Shown here in pieces: positions 51,425 through 61,227 of a stretch of DNA of 64,000 bases. Within the stretch, counting starts at the first letter, position 1. Every line of letters starts with the position of its first letter. The position numbers and the translations under genes were made by a program. The notes under the pieces were generated by a model. That model was not told where the DNA came from and ran no database searches. It saw only the letters and a list, made by a program, of their open reading frames with translations. Origin of the DNA: Hymenobacter mellowenesis (GTDB lineage: Bacteria > Bacteroidota > Bacteroidia > Cytophagales > Hymenobacteraceae); contig NZ_JAUQSX010000007.1 of the NCBI RefSeq assembly GCF_030581005.1, positions 1 to 64,000 on the forward strand, read 5' to 3'.

Positions 51425-54073
51425 ATGGCGGAAGGCGAAAAAATCATTCCGATTAACATCGAAGACGAGATGCGGGGCGCCTACATCGACTACTCGATGT
51501 CGGTTATCATCTCCCGGGCCCTGCCCGACGTTCGTGACGGCCTGAAGCCCGTGCACCGGCGCGTGCTCTACGGCATGAGCGAGCTGGGCGTGGGCTACAA
51601 CAAATCCTACAAAAAGTCGGCCCGTATCGTGGGCGAGGTTCTGGGTAAGTATCACCCGCACGGCGACAGCTCGGTGTACGATACCATGGTGCGCATGGCC
51701 CAGGACTGGAGCCTGCGCTACCCGCTGGTAGACGGCCAGGGCAACTTCGGCTCCGTCGACGGCGACTCGCCTGCCGCCATGCGTTACACCGAAGCCCGTC
51801 TCAAGCGCCTCTCGGATGAAATGCTGAGCGACCTGGACAAGGACACGGTCGACTTCCAGCCCAACTTCGACGACTCGCTGGAAGAGCCCAGCGTGATGCC
51901 TGCCAAATTCCCCAACCTGCTGGTAAATGGCACGTCGGGCATTGCCGTGGGCATGGCCACCAACATGGCCCCGCACAACATGACGGAAGTCGTGAACGGC
52001 ATCATTGCCTACCTCGACAACCCCGATATCACCGTGGCCGAGCTCATGCAGTACGTCACGGCGCCTGACTTCCCCACCGGCGGCATCATCTACGGCTACG
52101 AGGGCGTGAAGCAGGCATTTGAAACTGGCCGTGGCCGCGTAGTGATGCGTGCTAAAGCCACCTTTGAAACCACCAAAACCGGCAAAGAGCAAATCGTCGT
52201 CACCGAAATTCCCTACATGGTGAACAAGGCGTCGATGATTGAGAAAACTGCCGCGCTCATCAACGACAAGAAGATTGAGGGCATTTCGGACATGCGCGAC
52301 GAGTCGGACCGCGACGGTATGCGCATCGTTTATGACCTCAAGCGTGACGCCATGCCCAGCGTGGTGCTCAACAACCTCTACAAGTACACGCAGCTGCAGA
52401 GCTCGTTTGGCGTCAACAACGTGTGCCTAGTAAAGGGCCGCCCGATGACGCTCAACCTGCAGCAGCTCATCCACTACTTTGTCGAGCACCGCGCCGAAAT
52501 CATCATTCGCCGCACCAAGTACGAGCTGGCCGAAGCCCAGAAGCGCGCCCACATCCTGGAAGGTCTGCTCATCGCGCTCGACCACTTGGATGAAGTCATT
52601 GCCCTCATCCGCGGCTCGCGCGACCCTGAGGTGGCCCGTGGCCAGCTCATCGAGCGCTTCGCGTTGAGCGAGGTGCAGGCCCGCGCCATTCTGGACATGC
52701 GTCTGCAGCGCCTCACCGGCCTGGAGCGCGACAAGATTGTGGCTGAGTACAACGAGCTGATGAAGCTCATCGACTACCTGAAGTCGGTGCTTGAATCGGA
52801 CGTACTGCAGCGCGGTATCATCAAAACCGAGCTGGAGGATATTCGGGATCGCTACGGCGATGCCCGCCGCACTGAAATCAACTACCAGGGCGGCGATTTC
52901 TCGACCGAGGACATGATTGCCGACGAGGCCATGGTTATTACCATTTCCCGCGAAGGTTACATCAAGCGCACGAATCTGGACGAATACCGGGCCCAGGGTC
53001 GGGGAGGAGCAGGTTCGCGCGGGGCCGTGTCCAAGAAGGACGACTTCACGGAGCATCTGTTCGTAGCCACCACGCATGAATACCTGCTGTTCTTCACCGA
53101 GTTAGGTCGGGTATTCTGGTTGAAAGTGTACGAAGTTCCGGAAGGAGGGAAGACCATCAAAGGTCTGCCCATCCAGAACCTCATCGAGATTCCGCGTGAA
53201 GACAAGGTGCGCTCCGTGCTCAACGTGCGCGGTCTGAAAGACCCCGACTACCTCGAAAACACGTTCCTGATGTTCTGCACCGAGCAGGGCACGGTGAAGA
53301 AAACCCCGCTCGAAGCCTACTCGCGTCCCCGTACGGCCGGCATCAACGCCATCACCATCAATGAAGGCGACCGGATTCTGGACGTACAGCTGCTCGCGCC
53401 GAATGCGGAAGTTATTCTGGCCTCCCGCACCGGCCGCGCCGTGCGCTTCAACGAAAGTCAGGCGCGCTCGATGGGCCGCGCCGCCGTCGGTGTCCGGGGC
53501 ATTCGCCTCGAAGACGTACCCGGCAACCGTGTGGTGGGCATGGTCTGCGTGGCCGACCCGACACAGGAGTTACTTGTCGTAAGCGAAAACGGTTTTGGCA
53601 AGCGCAGCCAGCTTGAAGAATACCGCGTGACCAAGCGTGGTGGTAAAGGCGTGCGGGCCATGAAGATTACCGAAAAAACCGGCAATCTGGTGGCTATTAA
53701 AGACGTGAACGATGGTGACGACCTGATGATTATCAACAAGTCCGGCATCACCATCCGCCTGCGGATGAGCGACCTGCGCACCATTGGCCGCGCCACGCAA
53801 GGGGTTCGCCTGATTAAAATCAGTGGCAACGATGAAATTTCGTCGGTGGCAAAAGTTGAAGCCGAAGAGAAAGAAGACGAAAACGTCACCTCGGCTTTAG
53901 TGGAGTCCGCCGATGGTGCCGTTGCAGCTGATGGGAGTCAGGTTGTTATCAGTGCGTTAGGTATTTCGGATGATGCCGAATTACTGGAAGATGACGATGA
54001 CCTGGAAGAAGAGGCGGACGACGATGACGCTGACGACGAGCAGGAAACTGAAGACGACGAAGACCTGGCATAA
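51425..54073 (+). CDS. gyrA: DNA gyrase subunit A
   Basis: The breakage-reunion subunit of the topoisomerase that introduces negative supercoils with ATP and GyrB. The catalytic Tyr121 is in MRYTEARL; the quinolone-resistance region reads [17 protein letters not shown], with Ser82, Ser83 and Asp86, so no common resistance change is seen. The winged-helix and tower domains follow ([20 protein letters not shown]), then the C-terminal beta-pinwheel with the GyrA-box-like [12 protein letters not shown]. The last 30 residues are almost wholly Asp and Glu. 882 residues and the ATG at 51425 are normal. GyrB is not in the window. Confidence 0.98.
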   Translation: MAEGEKIIPINIEDEMRGAYIDYSMSVIISRALPDVRDGLKPVHRRVLYGMSELGVGYNKSYKKSARIVGEVLGKYHPHGDSSVYDTMVRMAQDWSLRYPLVDGQGNFGSVDGDSPAAMRYTEARLKRLSDEMLSDLDKDTVDFQPNFDDSLEEPSVMPAKFPNLLVNGTSGIAVGMATNMAPHNMTEVVNGIIAYLDNPDITVAELMQYVTAPDFPTGGIIYGYEGVKQAFETGRGRVVMRAKATFETTKTGKEQIVVTEIPYMVNKASMIEKTAALINDKKIEGISDMRDESDRDGMRIVYDLKRDAMPSVVLNNLYKYTQLQSSFGVNNVCLVKGRPMTLNLQQLIHYFVEHRAEIIIRRTKYELAEAQKRAHILEGLLIALDHLDEVIALIRGSRDPEVARGQLIERFALSEVQARAILDMRLQRLTGLERDKIVAEYNELMKLIDYLKSVLESDVLQRGIIKTELEDIRDRYGDARRTEINYQGGDFSTEDMIADEAMVITISREGYIKRTNLDEYRAQGRGGAGSRGAVSKKDDFTEHLFVATTHEYLLFFTELGRVFWLKVYEVPEGGKTIKGLPIQNLIEIPREDKVRSVLNVRGLKDPDYLENTFLMFCTEQGTVKKTPLEAYSRPRTAGINAITINEGDRILDVQLLAPNAEVILASRTGRAVRFNESQARSMGRAAVGVRGIRLEDVPGNRVVGMVCVADPTQELLVVSENGFGKRSQLEEYRVTKRGGKGVRAMKITEKTGNLVAIKDVNDGDDLMIINKSGITIRLRMSDLRTIGRATQGVRLIKISGNDEISSVAKVEAEEKEDENVTSALVESADGAVAADGSQVVISALGISDDAELLEDDDDLEEEADDDDADDEQETEDDEDLA

Positions 54074-54088
54074 TTGCTGAAATAGGAG

Positions 54089-54122
54089 CGGGGCGGTCCA
54101 TTTGGGCTGCCCCGTTTATTTT
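54089..54122 (+). terminator. Terminator after gyrA
   Basis: CGGGGC (54089-54094) pairs with GCCCCG (54109-54114), followed by a T-rich TTTATTTTT. Confidence 0.8.
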
Positions 54123-54213
54123 TGGCGAACTCAACGCGAAACCTCGGGGTTTGAGGCGCGGATGAGGGCGCACACCATTCACCCTTAATGTTCAACCTTT
54201 TCGCTTTTGGTGG

Positions 54214-54221
54214 CACATTTG
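54214..54221 (+). promoter_or_regulatory. Near-match -7 element for the TPR gene (CACATTTG)
   Basis: One mismatch to TAnnTTTG, 47 bp before the ATG at 54269. Tentative. Confidence 0.4.
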
Positions 54222-54268
54222 CAGCAGTTAACCTGCCTAAAGACCACAAAGGGCACATTCCCGATTTT

Positions 54269-55426
54269 ATGAAAAAGACCTTTTTGACGGCCGCCGTAGG
54301 CGTAGCCTTAGTGGCGGGGCTGCCCGCGACGGTTTCAGCTCAGACTTCCGCTGTCACGAACGCCATTTTGAACCAGCGCTCGGGCCTGCTGGACAAAGCC
54401 CGCACGGATATTGACAAGGCCATTGTCAACGAGAAGACCAGTGGGAAAGCCAAAACCTGGTACACTCGGGGTGAAATCTACCAAGGCATGCTCGATAGCC
54501 CAATTTACGGCAAGCAGTTGCAACCCGGTGAAGGTTTGCAGAAGGCATACGAGTCGTTTGCGAAGACCATTGAGTTGGATACCAAAGACGGGGAGTTTGG
54601 CAAGCAGGCCGTAACACGTCTGGACAACCTATATGGCCACGCCTTCAACGACGCAGTTAATAGCTACAATGCCAAGGACTACGACAAGGCTATCGAGAAT
54701 TATAAGCTCGCGTCAAAGTTGAAGCCCCAGGACACGACAGCGGTGCTTTATTCGGCGTATGCTTACGAGGCCAAGCAGGACTACGCTGGTGCTAAGGCCA
54801 GCTATAACCAGCTGCTGGGTATGAACTACAAGTCAACAACGCTGTATTCCCGGCTTTTCCAAATGGCAAAGCAGCAGAAGGATGACGCTGAAGCTGCGAA
54901 GGTTTTGCAACAGGCTTTGGCTGCATACCCCAACAACAAAGCCTTTATGCTTGAAGACCTGAACCTGTCCTTGGCTACTGGTAAAGGCGGTGATGCATTG
55001 GATAAGATTACCAAAGCCATTGCGGCGGACCCTTCCAATTCGAACCTGTATGCTGTGCGTGGGTCTATGTATGACCAGCAGAAGAAAAATGACCTTGCGT
55101 TAGCCGACTACAAAAAATCGGTTGAGTTGGACCCTAATAATTTTGATGCTCAGTTCAACCTGGGTGTCTATAACTATAACAAAGCTGCTGAGGCGTACAC
55201 CAAAGCCAGCAAAATGGACCTCAAGACGTACAATGTTTCGGGAAAGAAACTAGAGGCTGATGGGAAAAAGTATTTCCAGGCGTCAGTTCCTTATTTCGAA
55301 AAAGCATTGGAGTTGCAGCCTCAGGACAAGAACACGCTTTCCTCGTTGCAAAAAGTATATTTCCGTTTAGGGAGGACCGCTGACTCTGAGCGTCTCAATG
55401 CTCGGCTGGAGCAGTTGAAGAAATAA
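54269..55426 (+). CDS. Exported tetratricopeptide (TPR) repeat protein
   Basis: A 385-residue protein with a signal peptide (residues 1-25, ending TVSAQT), then TPR-like helical pairs throughout: YNAKDYDKAIENYKLASKLK, YEAKQDYAGAKASYNQLLGM, YAVRGSMYDQQKKNDLALAD and YFEKALELQPQDKNTL. It should be a periplasmic or surface scaffold. The start is the ATG at 54269. Codon use is noticeably less GC-rich in the second half than in gyrA, perhaps marking the approach to the AT-rich islet. A terminator follows. Confidence 0.9.
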   Translation: MKKTFLTAAVGVALVAGLPATVSAQTSAVTNAILNQRSGLLDKARTDIDKAIVNEKTSGKAKTWYTRGEIYQGMLDSPIYGKQLQPGEGLQKAYESFAKTIELDTKDGEFGKQAVTRLDNLYGHAFNDAVNSYNAKDYDKAIENYKLASKLKPQDTTAVLYSAYAYEAKQDYAGAKASYNQLLGMNYKSTTLYSRLFQMAKQQKDDAEAAKVLQQALAAYPNNKAFMLEDLNLSLATGKGGDALDKITKAIAADPSNSNLYAVRGSMYDQQKKNDLALADYKKSVELDPNNFDAQFNLGVYNYNKAAEAYTKASKMDLKTYNVSGKKLEADGKKYFQASVPYFEKALELQPQDKNTLSSLQKVYFRLGRTADSERLNARLEQLKK

Positions 55427-55452
55427 GAGTCTACCATTCATGAACAGGAGGG

Positions 55453-55486
55453 GCCCATTCTTGCTTTCTGCGAGAGTGGGCTTTTT
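55453..55486 (+). terminator. Terminator after the TPR gene
   Basis: GCCCATTCTTGC (55453-55464) pairs with GCGAGAGTGGGC (55470-55481) through 12 bp with two G-T pairs, followed by TTTTTC. Confidence 0.88.
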
Positions 55487-56126
55487 CGTGGAATCACGCT
55501 GAAAATCTCGATTTAATTTAACATAATATAAATTATAAGACATTGCTACGCTTTAGTTGCTCGGTGCTCGTAGATGATTTCTCTATTAAGAAATGGTCGC
55601 TATTTTCTTGCTTAATGTTAACGGTATTTTTGCTTATGCCGAGCGGACCGGAGTCAATGCGTAGAGGCGGATTTTTAATTGCTCGCCGCTTCAACCGAGA
55701 GTTGAGTAGCAGGTTTCGGCAATGACTTCTCGGTTGAGTTAAGGGTTCACGTTTATTTCCCCTACTTGCTTCTCTTCAATCTTGATGTGGTTACCCTTTA
55801 AGTATTTTTACTAAGACTCCTAATAAGCATGTTAATTCAAGCCTAGTGAATATAAGTATAAAAAAGTTAAAAAAATGGACAAATTATATACTTTTTTATG
55901 CTTGATGTAGCAATGTAGTATCATATCGCCTATACTTGTGCTACAAAAGTAACTATAGTGGCTTGGGCAACGTAAGCATGGTATAAACACAAAGTATTAG
56001 ATAAAAGACCCACAATTATGCATATGAAAAACTATTTCACATAGCTTATGGACAAATAAGTACATAAAAGTAATAAAATTTCACTCGCGGAGTACCTTTT
56101 TATACTCAAAAAGATTTTGAAAAGAC
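55487..56126. other. AT-rich non-coding stretch of about 640 bp
   Basis: Strikingly AT-rich compared with the rest of the window, with A- and T-runs near 55510-55540 and 55860-55895. No convincing gene: the only short frame (55543-55725) starts with TTG and has no recognisable features. A 10-bp inverted repeat, TCAACCGAGA (55691-55700) and TCTCGGTTGA (55728-55737), is the clearest structure. The stretch ends in a candidate promoter for the following gene. It may be the edge of an acquired segment. Confidence 0.7.
56092..56099 (+). promoter_or_regulatory. Near-match -7 element before the islet gene (TACCTTTT)
   Basis: Differs from TAnnTTTG only at the last base, 27 bp before the ATG at 56127. 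Confidence 0.45.
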
Positions 56127-57122
56127 ATGCCGAAACTTATAGACTACCCAAGAACAACATACGCGGGAGCATGGGAATTAGCTGAAGTGGTTGACGACAC
56201 AGGAGGAAAATGCGAAATAGAAACCGCAGCCCGGAAACTCAATCGAAAGGTCAGCGGGTCCTTTAAAGCAATAATAGGCTCAGCGGTCAAGTTTGGTTTA
56301 TTGACTAGCAAAAGGGAGTTGCTAAGTGTCACGACACTTTACAAACGGATAAAACACGCTTATGACAAAAAGGAAGAACTCCTGTTCCACAGAGAGGCAT
56401 TTCTAACCCCTCCTCTGTTCACGCAGATATGCCGGAAATTCAGGCTGAGAGAACTTCCTGTGCAGATGCTGGACGTAATGCTCATCCGAGAGTTCGGGGT
56501 TGAGGAAATCAATGCGCAGGGTGTTGCAAAGGCTTTTGTGGAGGGATGCCGCATGGTTAATCTCCTTGACGAGCACAACACGATGGCTGACATTGACGCG
56601 TCATCCTCACATCAGCCACGGCGGGAGCTATCAGCTCCAGTATTGGCTCAAAACGCCTTTACGCCGACTCTGCCCACACCAGCGGCGACACCTGTTGCAT
56701 CAGAAACTGATGAAACGCCTGTTGTCTCACCACAAGCTGGGGGCCCGGTTCAGTCAATGAATTACTCAACCCCACAGACGGGACGGAAAAGGCCTGAAAA
56801 CGATACAGTTGCTAATCTTTTTGGTTTATTCAGAGAAGAGCAAGTAGAAGACAGACATAACAATGCTAGTCAGACTTTAGAATCCATTGAACCTGTACAA
56901 AGCCAGAGCGAAATGCTTAGCGCCCACACAACGGAACACATACCACTAGAACTAACAAACAGGCAGCTGCCTGCTACGGCAAATCAAACATCCGTGTTCG
57001 AGCTAAAAATCAGTGGCCCTGGACTGAATTCAGTGCTGACGATACTTGAAGAAGAGGACATTGTTATAGCTCAAGCTTTGCTTGAAAAAATAAGAAGACA
57101 GTTAAAAGCTAAATCAATATAG
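56127..57122 (+). CDS. Unrecognised protein in an AT-rich islet; possible winged-helix N-terminus
   Basis: A 331-residue protein with no signal peptide or membrane span. Residues about 10-65 (YAGAWELAEVVDDTGGKCEI, KVSGSFKAIIGSAVKFGLLT) look like a winged-helix DNA-binding fold, and residues about 85-150 are a second helical domain (PPLFTQICRKFRLRELPVQM). A Pro/Ser/Thr/Gln-rich, probably disordered linker spans about 155-285. The last 45 residues (FELKISGPGLNSVLTILEEE through IAQALLEKIRRQLKAK) form a compact helical end. Base composition is lower in GC than its neighbours and codon use differs, suggesting acquisition. It stands alone between the TPR gene and the his operon. I cannot name a family. 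Confidence 0.75.
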   Translation: MPKLIDYPRTTYAGAWELAEVVDDTGGKCEIETAARKLNRKVSGSFKAIIGSAVKFGLLTSKRELLSVTTLYKRIKHAYDKKEELLFHREAFLTPPLFTQICRKFRLRELPVQMLDVMLIREFGVEEINAQGVAKAFVEGCRMVNLLDEHNTMADIDASSSHQPRRELSAPVLAQNAFTPTLPTPAATPVASETDETPVVSPQAGGPVQSMNYSTPQTGRKRPENDTVANLFGLFREEQVEDRHNNASQTLESIEPVQSQSEMLSAHTTEHIPLELTNRQLPATANQTSVFELKISGPGLNSVLTILEEEDIVIAQALLEKIRRQLKAKSI

Positions 57123-57137
57123 AAAGGTTGTGAAAAC

Positions 57138-57170
57138 ACTGGGCCAAAACAATTGAAATTCTGGCCCAGT
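57138..57170. terminator. Bidirectional terminator between the islet gene and hisIE
   Basis: ACTGGGCCA (57138-57146) and TGGCCCAGT (57162-57170) form a perfect 9-bp stem between two convergent genes, with AT-rich flanks. Confidence 0.85.
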
Positions 57171-57177
57171 ATTTCAT

Positions 57178-57843
57178 TTACTCTTGGCTGAGATGGCGGG
57201 TATTTGGCAACCGATGACGCTCTTGCAACACAGAGATAACCTCCGACAACGATAGTCCCGAAGCGGCCAAGAGCACCAGTAGGTGGTACAACAAATCGGC
57301 GACTTCTCCCGGCAAGGTTGCGTGATGACCAGCAACCGCATCTATCACTGTTTCAACGGCCTCCTCTCCTACTTTTTGGGCAATTTTAGGCATCCCCTTT
57401 TTGAAAAGGGAAACGGTATAGGATGTTGGCGCACGCTCGGGAAATTGCTTGCGTTCATTAATGAGGCGTTCAAGACTGGCCAGGAATCCAACCGGCGCTG
57501 CTGGCGCAAAGTTCTGTTGGGCCTGCACGAAGCAGCTAACGGTGCCCCGGTGGCACGTAGGGCCCTCTGGAATGACACGAATTAATACGGTATCAGCGTC
57601 GCAATCAACGTGGTGGCTTACAACTTGCAGGAAGTTGCCGCTGCTTTCCCCTTTTGTCCATAGCCGGTTTTTTGAACGTGAGAAGAACGTAACCCGTCCC
57701 TCCTGCTGCGTTTTTAGCCAAGCAGCTTCGTTGAGGTAACCCAACATCAAGACCTGGCCGGTGTCGGCATCCTGGATGATGGCCGGCGCCAGCCCGGTGG
57801 CTGGGTCAAATGTCAATTGGATTGAATCGGGTACAGGAATCAT
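57178..57843 (-). CDS. hisIE: Phosphoribosyl-AMP cyclohydrolase / phosphoribosyl-ATP pyrophosphatase
   Basis: A bifunctional histidine-pathway enzyme (steps 2 and 3). The N-terminal HisI part holds GLAPAIIQDADTGQVLMLGY, TFFSRSKNRLWTKGESSGN and the metal-binding VDCDADTVLIRV and GPTCHRGTVSCF. The C-terminal HisE part holds TSYTVSLFKKGMPKIAQKVG and EEAVETVIDA, the MazG-like metal motif. 221 residues and the ATG at 57843 are normal. It is the last gene of the his operon, 45 bp after hisF. Confidence 0.97.
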   Translation of the reverse strand: MIPVPDSIQLTFDPATGLAPAIIQDADTGQVLMLGYLNEAAWLKTQQEGRVTFFSRSKNRLWTKGESSGNFLQVVSHHVDCDADTVLIRVIPEGPTCHRGTVSCFVQAQQNFAPAAPVGFLASLERLINERKQFPERAPTSYTVSLFKKGMPKIAQKVGEEAVETVIDAVAGHHATLPGEVADLLYHLLVLLAASGLSLSEVISVLQERHRLPNTRHLSQE

Positions 57844-57888
57844 ATTTTCTTACAATAGAGTAACAAAAGCGCTTAGGGTGAACCAAGC

Positions 57889-58644
57889 CTATTGACGGAC
57901 GGGAATACCCGCTTCGTGTAGATACTGCTTCAAGGCCGGAAGGGCCGTTTCATTGAAGTGAAAAATACTGGCTGCGAGCGCCGCATCAGCCCCTCCTGCG
58001 CGGAATACGGCCGCGAAATCAGCGGGCTGCCCCGCACCACCCGAAGCAATAACGGGCACCGGAACGGCATCACTCACTGCCCGCGTCAATTCCAGGGCAA
58101 AACCCGATTTCGTGCCGTCATGGCTCATGGAGGTTAGCAGAAGTTCGCCGGCGCCCAGGTCGGCAGCTTCCCGGCACCAGTCCACCGCTACGCGCCCAGT
58201 GGGCTGCGTACCCGCCCGGGTCATCACCTGCCATTCCGTGCCAACCAAGCGGGCATCCACCGCCACTACAATGCACTGGGAGCCGAAACGCTGGGCTAGC
58301 TCTCGGATAAAACCAGGCCGAGCCAGTGCAGCTGAATTGATGGAAACCTTGTCGGCACCGCTTAACAGCAGGGCTTCCACATCGGCGATACTGCCAATAC
58401 CACCGCCCACTGTGAAGGGAATGTCGAGCACACGGGCTACTTCCCGAACCAGTTCGGTGAGTGGCTGGCGGCGTTGGTTGGTGGCCGTAATGTCCAGGAA
58501 AACAAGCTCATCGGCTCCTCCTTGGGCGTAGCGGGCTGCCAGAGCAATCGGGTCGCCAGCATCGCGCAAGCCTTCAAACTGAATGCCTTTTACGGTGCGC
58601 CCGTCGCGCACATCAAGGCAGGGAATCAAACGCTTTTTAATCAT
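57889..58644 (-). CDS. hisF: Imidazole glycerol phosphate synthase, cyclase subunit
   Basis: With HisH it makes imidazole glycerol phosphate and AICAR from PRFAR and glutamine-derived ammonia. The TIM barrel opens with KKRLIPCLDVRDGRTVKGI (Asp11 catalytic), followed by FTVGGGIGSIADVEALLLSG, ADKVSINSAA, and GELLLTSMSHDGTKSGF, with the second catalytic Asp in VVAVDARL. 251 residues is standard. It lies between hisA and hisIE with 44-45 bp gaps. Confidence 0.98.
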   Translation of the reverse strand: MIKKRLIPCLDVRDGRTVKGIQFEGLRDAGDPIALAARYAQGGADELVFLDITATNQRRQPLTELVREVARVLDIPFTVGGGIGSIADVEALLLSGADKVSINSAALARPGFIRELAQRFGSQCIVVAVDARLVGTEWQVMTRAGTQPTGRVAVDWCREAADLGAGELLLTSMSHDGTKSGFALELTRAVSDAVPVPVIASGGAGQPADFAAVFRAGGADAALAASIFHFNETALPALKQYLHEAGIPVRQ

Positions 58645-58688
58645 TACGGTACATCATATTACTGCCTCGAATCGCCAACAGTAGGAAT

Positions 58689-59405
58689 TTATAGGAATCG
58701 CCGCAAATCGGGCAATGCAATGGTGCCTTCGTAGAGCGCTTTGCCGATGATGGCCCCGTGCATCCCGGCTTCGGCCAACAACTCCAAATCGTTGACCGTG
58801 GTGACGCCCCCGCTGGCAATGAACCGGGCCGCAGGGAATTCCTGAATCAAAGTTTGATACGTCGTGAGCGCAGGCCCTTGCAATAAACCGTCTTTACTAA
58901 CGTCGGTGCAGATAAAAGTGGACCCGCCGACATTGAGAAAATCCGCGATAAACCCACGCAGCGTCAGCGCACTTTGCTCAACCCATGCGTTAATCATGAT
59001 GTGGTCACCTTTAAAATCAGCCCCTAGGAAAACCGTATCGGCCCCGTGATGGGCAAGCCAGCGCTGAACCGTGGCAGGCTCTCGCACGGCCAGACTGCCC
59101 GCGGTGGCGTGCGCGGCGCCAGCAGCCAGCACCTGCTTCAACGCCTCGTCGGTCTGAATGCCTCCCCCCGCATCAATGTCCAATACTGTGTGCCGCGCAA
59201 TGGCTTCGAGCACGCCAAGATTTACCGGCCGGCCGGCCCGCGCCCCGTCGAGGTCGACAAGGTGCAGGCGACGCAGGCCGGCATCGGCAAAACGCTGGGC
59301 AACGGCAACAGGGTTGGCATCGTAGGTGGTCTGGCGCGCAAAATCACCGGCGCTGAGGCGGACGCACTGGCCGTTCAGCAAATCAATGGCGGGGATGATT
59401 TCCAA
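58689..59405 (-). CDS. hisA: ProFAR isomerase
   Basis: It isomerises ProFAR to PRFAR (pathway step 4). The TIM barrel opens with MEIIPAIDLLNGQCVRLSAG (Asp8 catalytic) and has VDLDGARAGRPVNLGVLEAI, DIDAGGGIQTDEALKQVL, ICTDVSKDGLLQGPAL and FIASGGVTTVNDLELL. 238 residues and the ATG at 59405 are standard. It follows hisH by 18 bp, the tightest gap in the operon except for hisG-hisD. Confidence 0.98.
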   Translation of the reverse strand: MEIIPAIDLLNGQCVRLSAGDFARQTTYDANPVAVAQRFADAGLRRLHLVDLDGARAGRPVNLGVLEAIARHTVLDIDAGGGIQTDEALKQVLAAGAAHATAGSLAVREPATVQRWLAHHGADTVFLGADFKGDHIMINAWVEQSALTLRGFIADFLNVGGSTFICTDVSKDGLLQGPALTTYQTLIQEFPAARFIASGGVTTVNDLELLAEAGMHGAIIGKALYEGTIALPDLRRFL

Positions 59406-59423
59406 CTTGAAAACAATTGAGGA

Positions 59424-60011
59424 TTAGAGAGCCAGAAAGTTGGCGAGGATGCGCGTACCGGCTGTGCTGCTTTTTTCGGTATGAAACTGGACGCCATGAA
59501 AATTGGCGTGCTGCACCGCGGCGCTAAAGGGTAACGGATGGGCCGATTGGGCCGTGGTGTAGTCGCCCACCGGCGCGTAATAGCTGTGCACAAAGTAAAC
59601 GTGGTCGGCCTCCGTGAGCCCGGCAAACAGCGGCCCTTGCAGGGCCTGCAGGTTGTTCCAACCCATGTGGGGGACTTTATGCGTGGCATCGGGCACAAAG
59701 CGGCGCACCCGGAACGGCAACAGCCCGAGCATGGTGGTGTCGTTTTCCTCGCTGTGTTCGCCCAGCAGCTGCATACCCAAGCATATACCCAGAAAAGGCT
59801 GCGTCAGGGTTGGGAGCACCTTGTCCAGACCCGCGGCCCGCAGTGCTTCCATGGCGGATGCCGCTTCGCCTTCGCCGGGGAAAAGCACCTTATCGGCTTT
59901 GCGCAATACCTCCGGGTCAGAGGTCAGCGTCGCCGTTGCACCAAGCCGTTCCAGCGCAAACAGCACCGACTGTACATTCCCCCCTTTGTAATCTACTACT
60001 GCAATTTCCAT
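59424..60011 (-). CDS. hisH: Imidazole glycerol phosphate synthase, glutamine amidotransferase subunit
   Basis: It supplies ammonia from glutamine to HisF. The class I amidotransferase triad is Cys77 in FLGICLGMQLLGE, His177 and Glu179 in GVQFHTEKSS. The oxyanion region VDYKGGNVQSV is at the N-terminus and KVPHMGWNNL is typical of HisH. The start is the ATG at 60011 (MEIAVVDY); a TTG two codons upstream is possible. 195 residues is standard. Confidence 0.97.
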   Translation of the reverse strand: MEIAVVDYKGGNVQSVLFALERLGATATLTSDPEVLRKADKVLFPGEGEAASAMEALRAAGLDKVLPTLTQPFLGICLGMQLLGEHSEENDTTMLGLLPFRVRRFVPDATHKVPHMGWNNLQALQGPLFAGLTEADHVYFVHSYYAPVGDYTTAQSAHPLPFSAAVQHANFHGVQFHTEKSSTAGTRILANFLAL

Positions 60012-60080
60012 TTGCAAATTGTTTATTCATTTGAATAACACACTAATTCTCATTTATCCATTTGTCACTAGCGCATATGG

Positions 60081-61181
60081 TTAGAGAATTCCTTTGGTGC
60101 TTGGAATGCTAGCTGACTCATCTCGCTGCAAAGCCATCTTTATTGCTTTGGCAACTGCCTTGAAAATGGCCTCAATTTTATGATGTTCATTATCGCCCGT
60201 GCAGGAGATATTGAGTGTCGCACGGGCGTTGTCAGTGAAGGACTTGAAGAAGTGGAAAAACAATTCCGTGGGCAAGTCCCCTACCCGCTCACGTCGAAAG
60301 TCCGCGTCCCACACTAGCCAGGGCCGGCCCGAAAAGTCAATCGCCGCCTGGGCCAAAGCTTCATCCATGGGCAACAGGAACCCGTAGCGCGCAAGGCCGC
60401 GCTTGTCACCGAGGGCTTGCGAAAAGGCCGTTCCCAAGGCTAAGGCCGTATCTTCGACGGTGTGGTGTTCATCAATGTGTAAATCCCCATTTACACTTAT
60501 GTATAAATCCACTCCGCTATGACGCCCAAGCTGTTCCAGCATGTGGTCGAAAAAGCCCAAGCCGGTTTTGATATCTGTCTGGCCGTTGCCGTCGAGGTTT
60601 AGTCGAACCGAAATTTGGGTTTCGTTGGTGTTACGCTCAATTGTCGCCACACGAGCCGGGTAACGCAGGAAATGATAAATAGCATCCCAACTCGTGGTAG
60701 TGAGGGCAGCGCGGGAGTCGGGCTCCTCTCCTATCAGGATTGCCTGAGCGCCCAGGTTGACGGCCAGTTCTACGTCGGTGAGGCGGTCGCCGATGACGTA
60801 GGAGTTGGCCAGGTCGTACCCATTGGCCGGGTTGATGTAACGACCCAGCAGGCCCAGGCCGGGTTTGCGCGTGGCCAAGCCTTCGTGCGGGAAACTGCGG
60901 TCGATGTGCTCGGCGGCGAAGTGAACGCCTTCGCCGCCCAGGATTTCTTGCATGAGCCGATGAGGGGGCCAGAAAGTATCTTCCGGGAAACTGGCAGTGC
61001 CCAGACCGTCCTGATTGGTCACCAGCACCAGCTCATACTCCGGCAAGTCGCGCGCGATGCGCGCCAGGTTGCTGATGCAGCCGGGTAGAAAAGCAAATTT
61101 TTCGAGGCTGTCGACCTGCTGGCTGGGCTGTGGCTCAACGAGAATAGTGCCGTCGCGGTCGATGAAAAGGGCCTTTTTCAA
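60081..61181 (-). CDS. hisB: Histidinol-phosphatase / imidazoleglycerol-phosphate dehydratase
   Basis: A bifunctional enzyme for steps 6 and 8. The N-terminal 165 residues are a HAD phosphatase: [16 protein letters not shown] (Asp8 and Asp10), [11 protein letters not shown] and the [20 protein letters not shown] segment ending in [13 protein letters not shown]. From about residue 175 the dehydratase has [34 protein letters not shown], the metal-binding [14 protein letters not shown] and the C-terminal [17 protein letters not shown]. 366 residues matches the fused enterobacterial-type HisB. The ATG at 61181 is clear. Confidence 0.98.
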   Translation of the reverse strand: MKKALFIDRDGTILVEPQPSQQVDSLEKFAFLPGCISNLARIARDLPEYELVLVTNQDGLGTASFPEDTFWPPHRLMQEILGGEGVHFAAEHIDRSFPHEGLATRKPGLGLLGRYINPANGYDLANSYVIGDRLTDVELAVNLGAQAILIGEEPDSRAALTTTSWDAIYHFLRYPARVATIERNTNETQISVRLNLDGNGQTDIKTGLGFFDHMLEQLGRHSGVDLYISVNGDLHIDEHHTVEDTALALGTAFSQALGDKRGLARYGFLLPMDEALAQAAIDFSGRPWLVWDADFRRERVGDLPTELFFHFFKSFTDNARATLNISCTGDNEHHKIEAIFKAVAKAIKMALQRDESASIPSTKGIL

Positions 61182-61227
61182 ATTAATATGTACTTATCGG
61201 TGGAAAGCTTTTATAGAGGGGCCGTTT

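Noticed and set aside
55543..55725. A 60-codon frame in the AT-rich stretch
   Set aside because: TTG start, no ribosome binding site, no recognisable features; probably chance.
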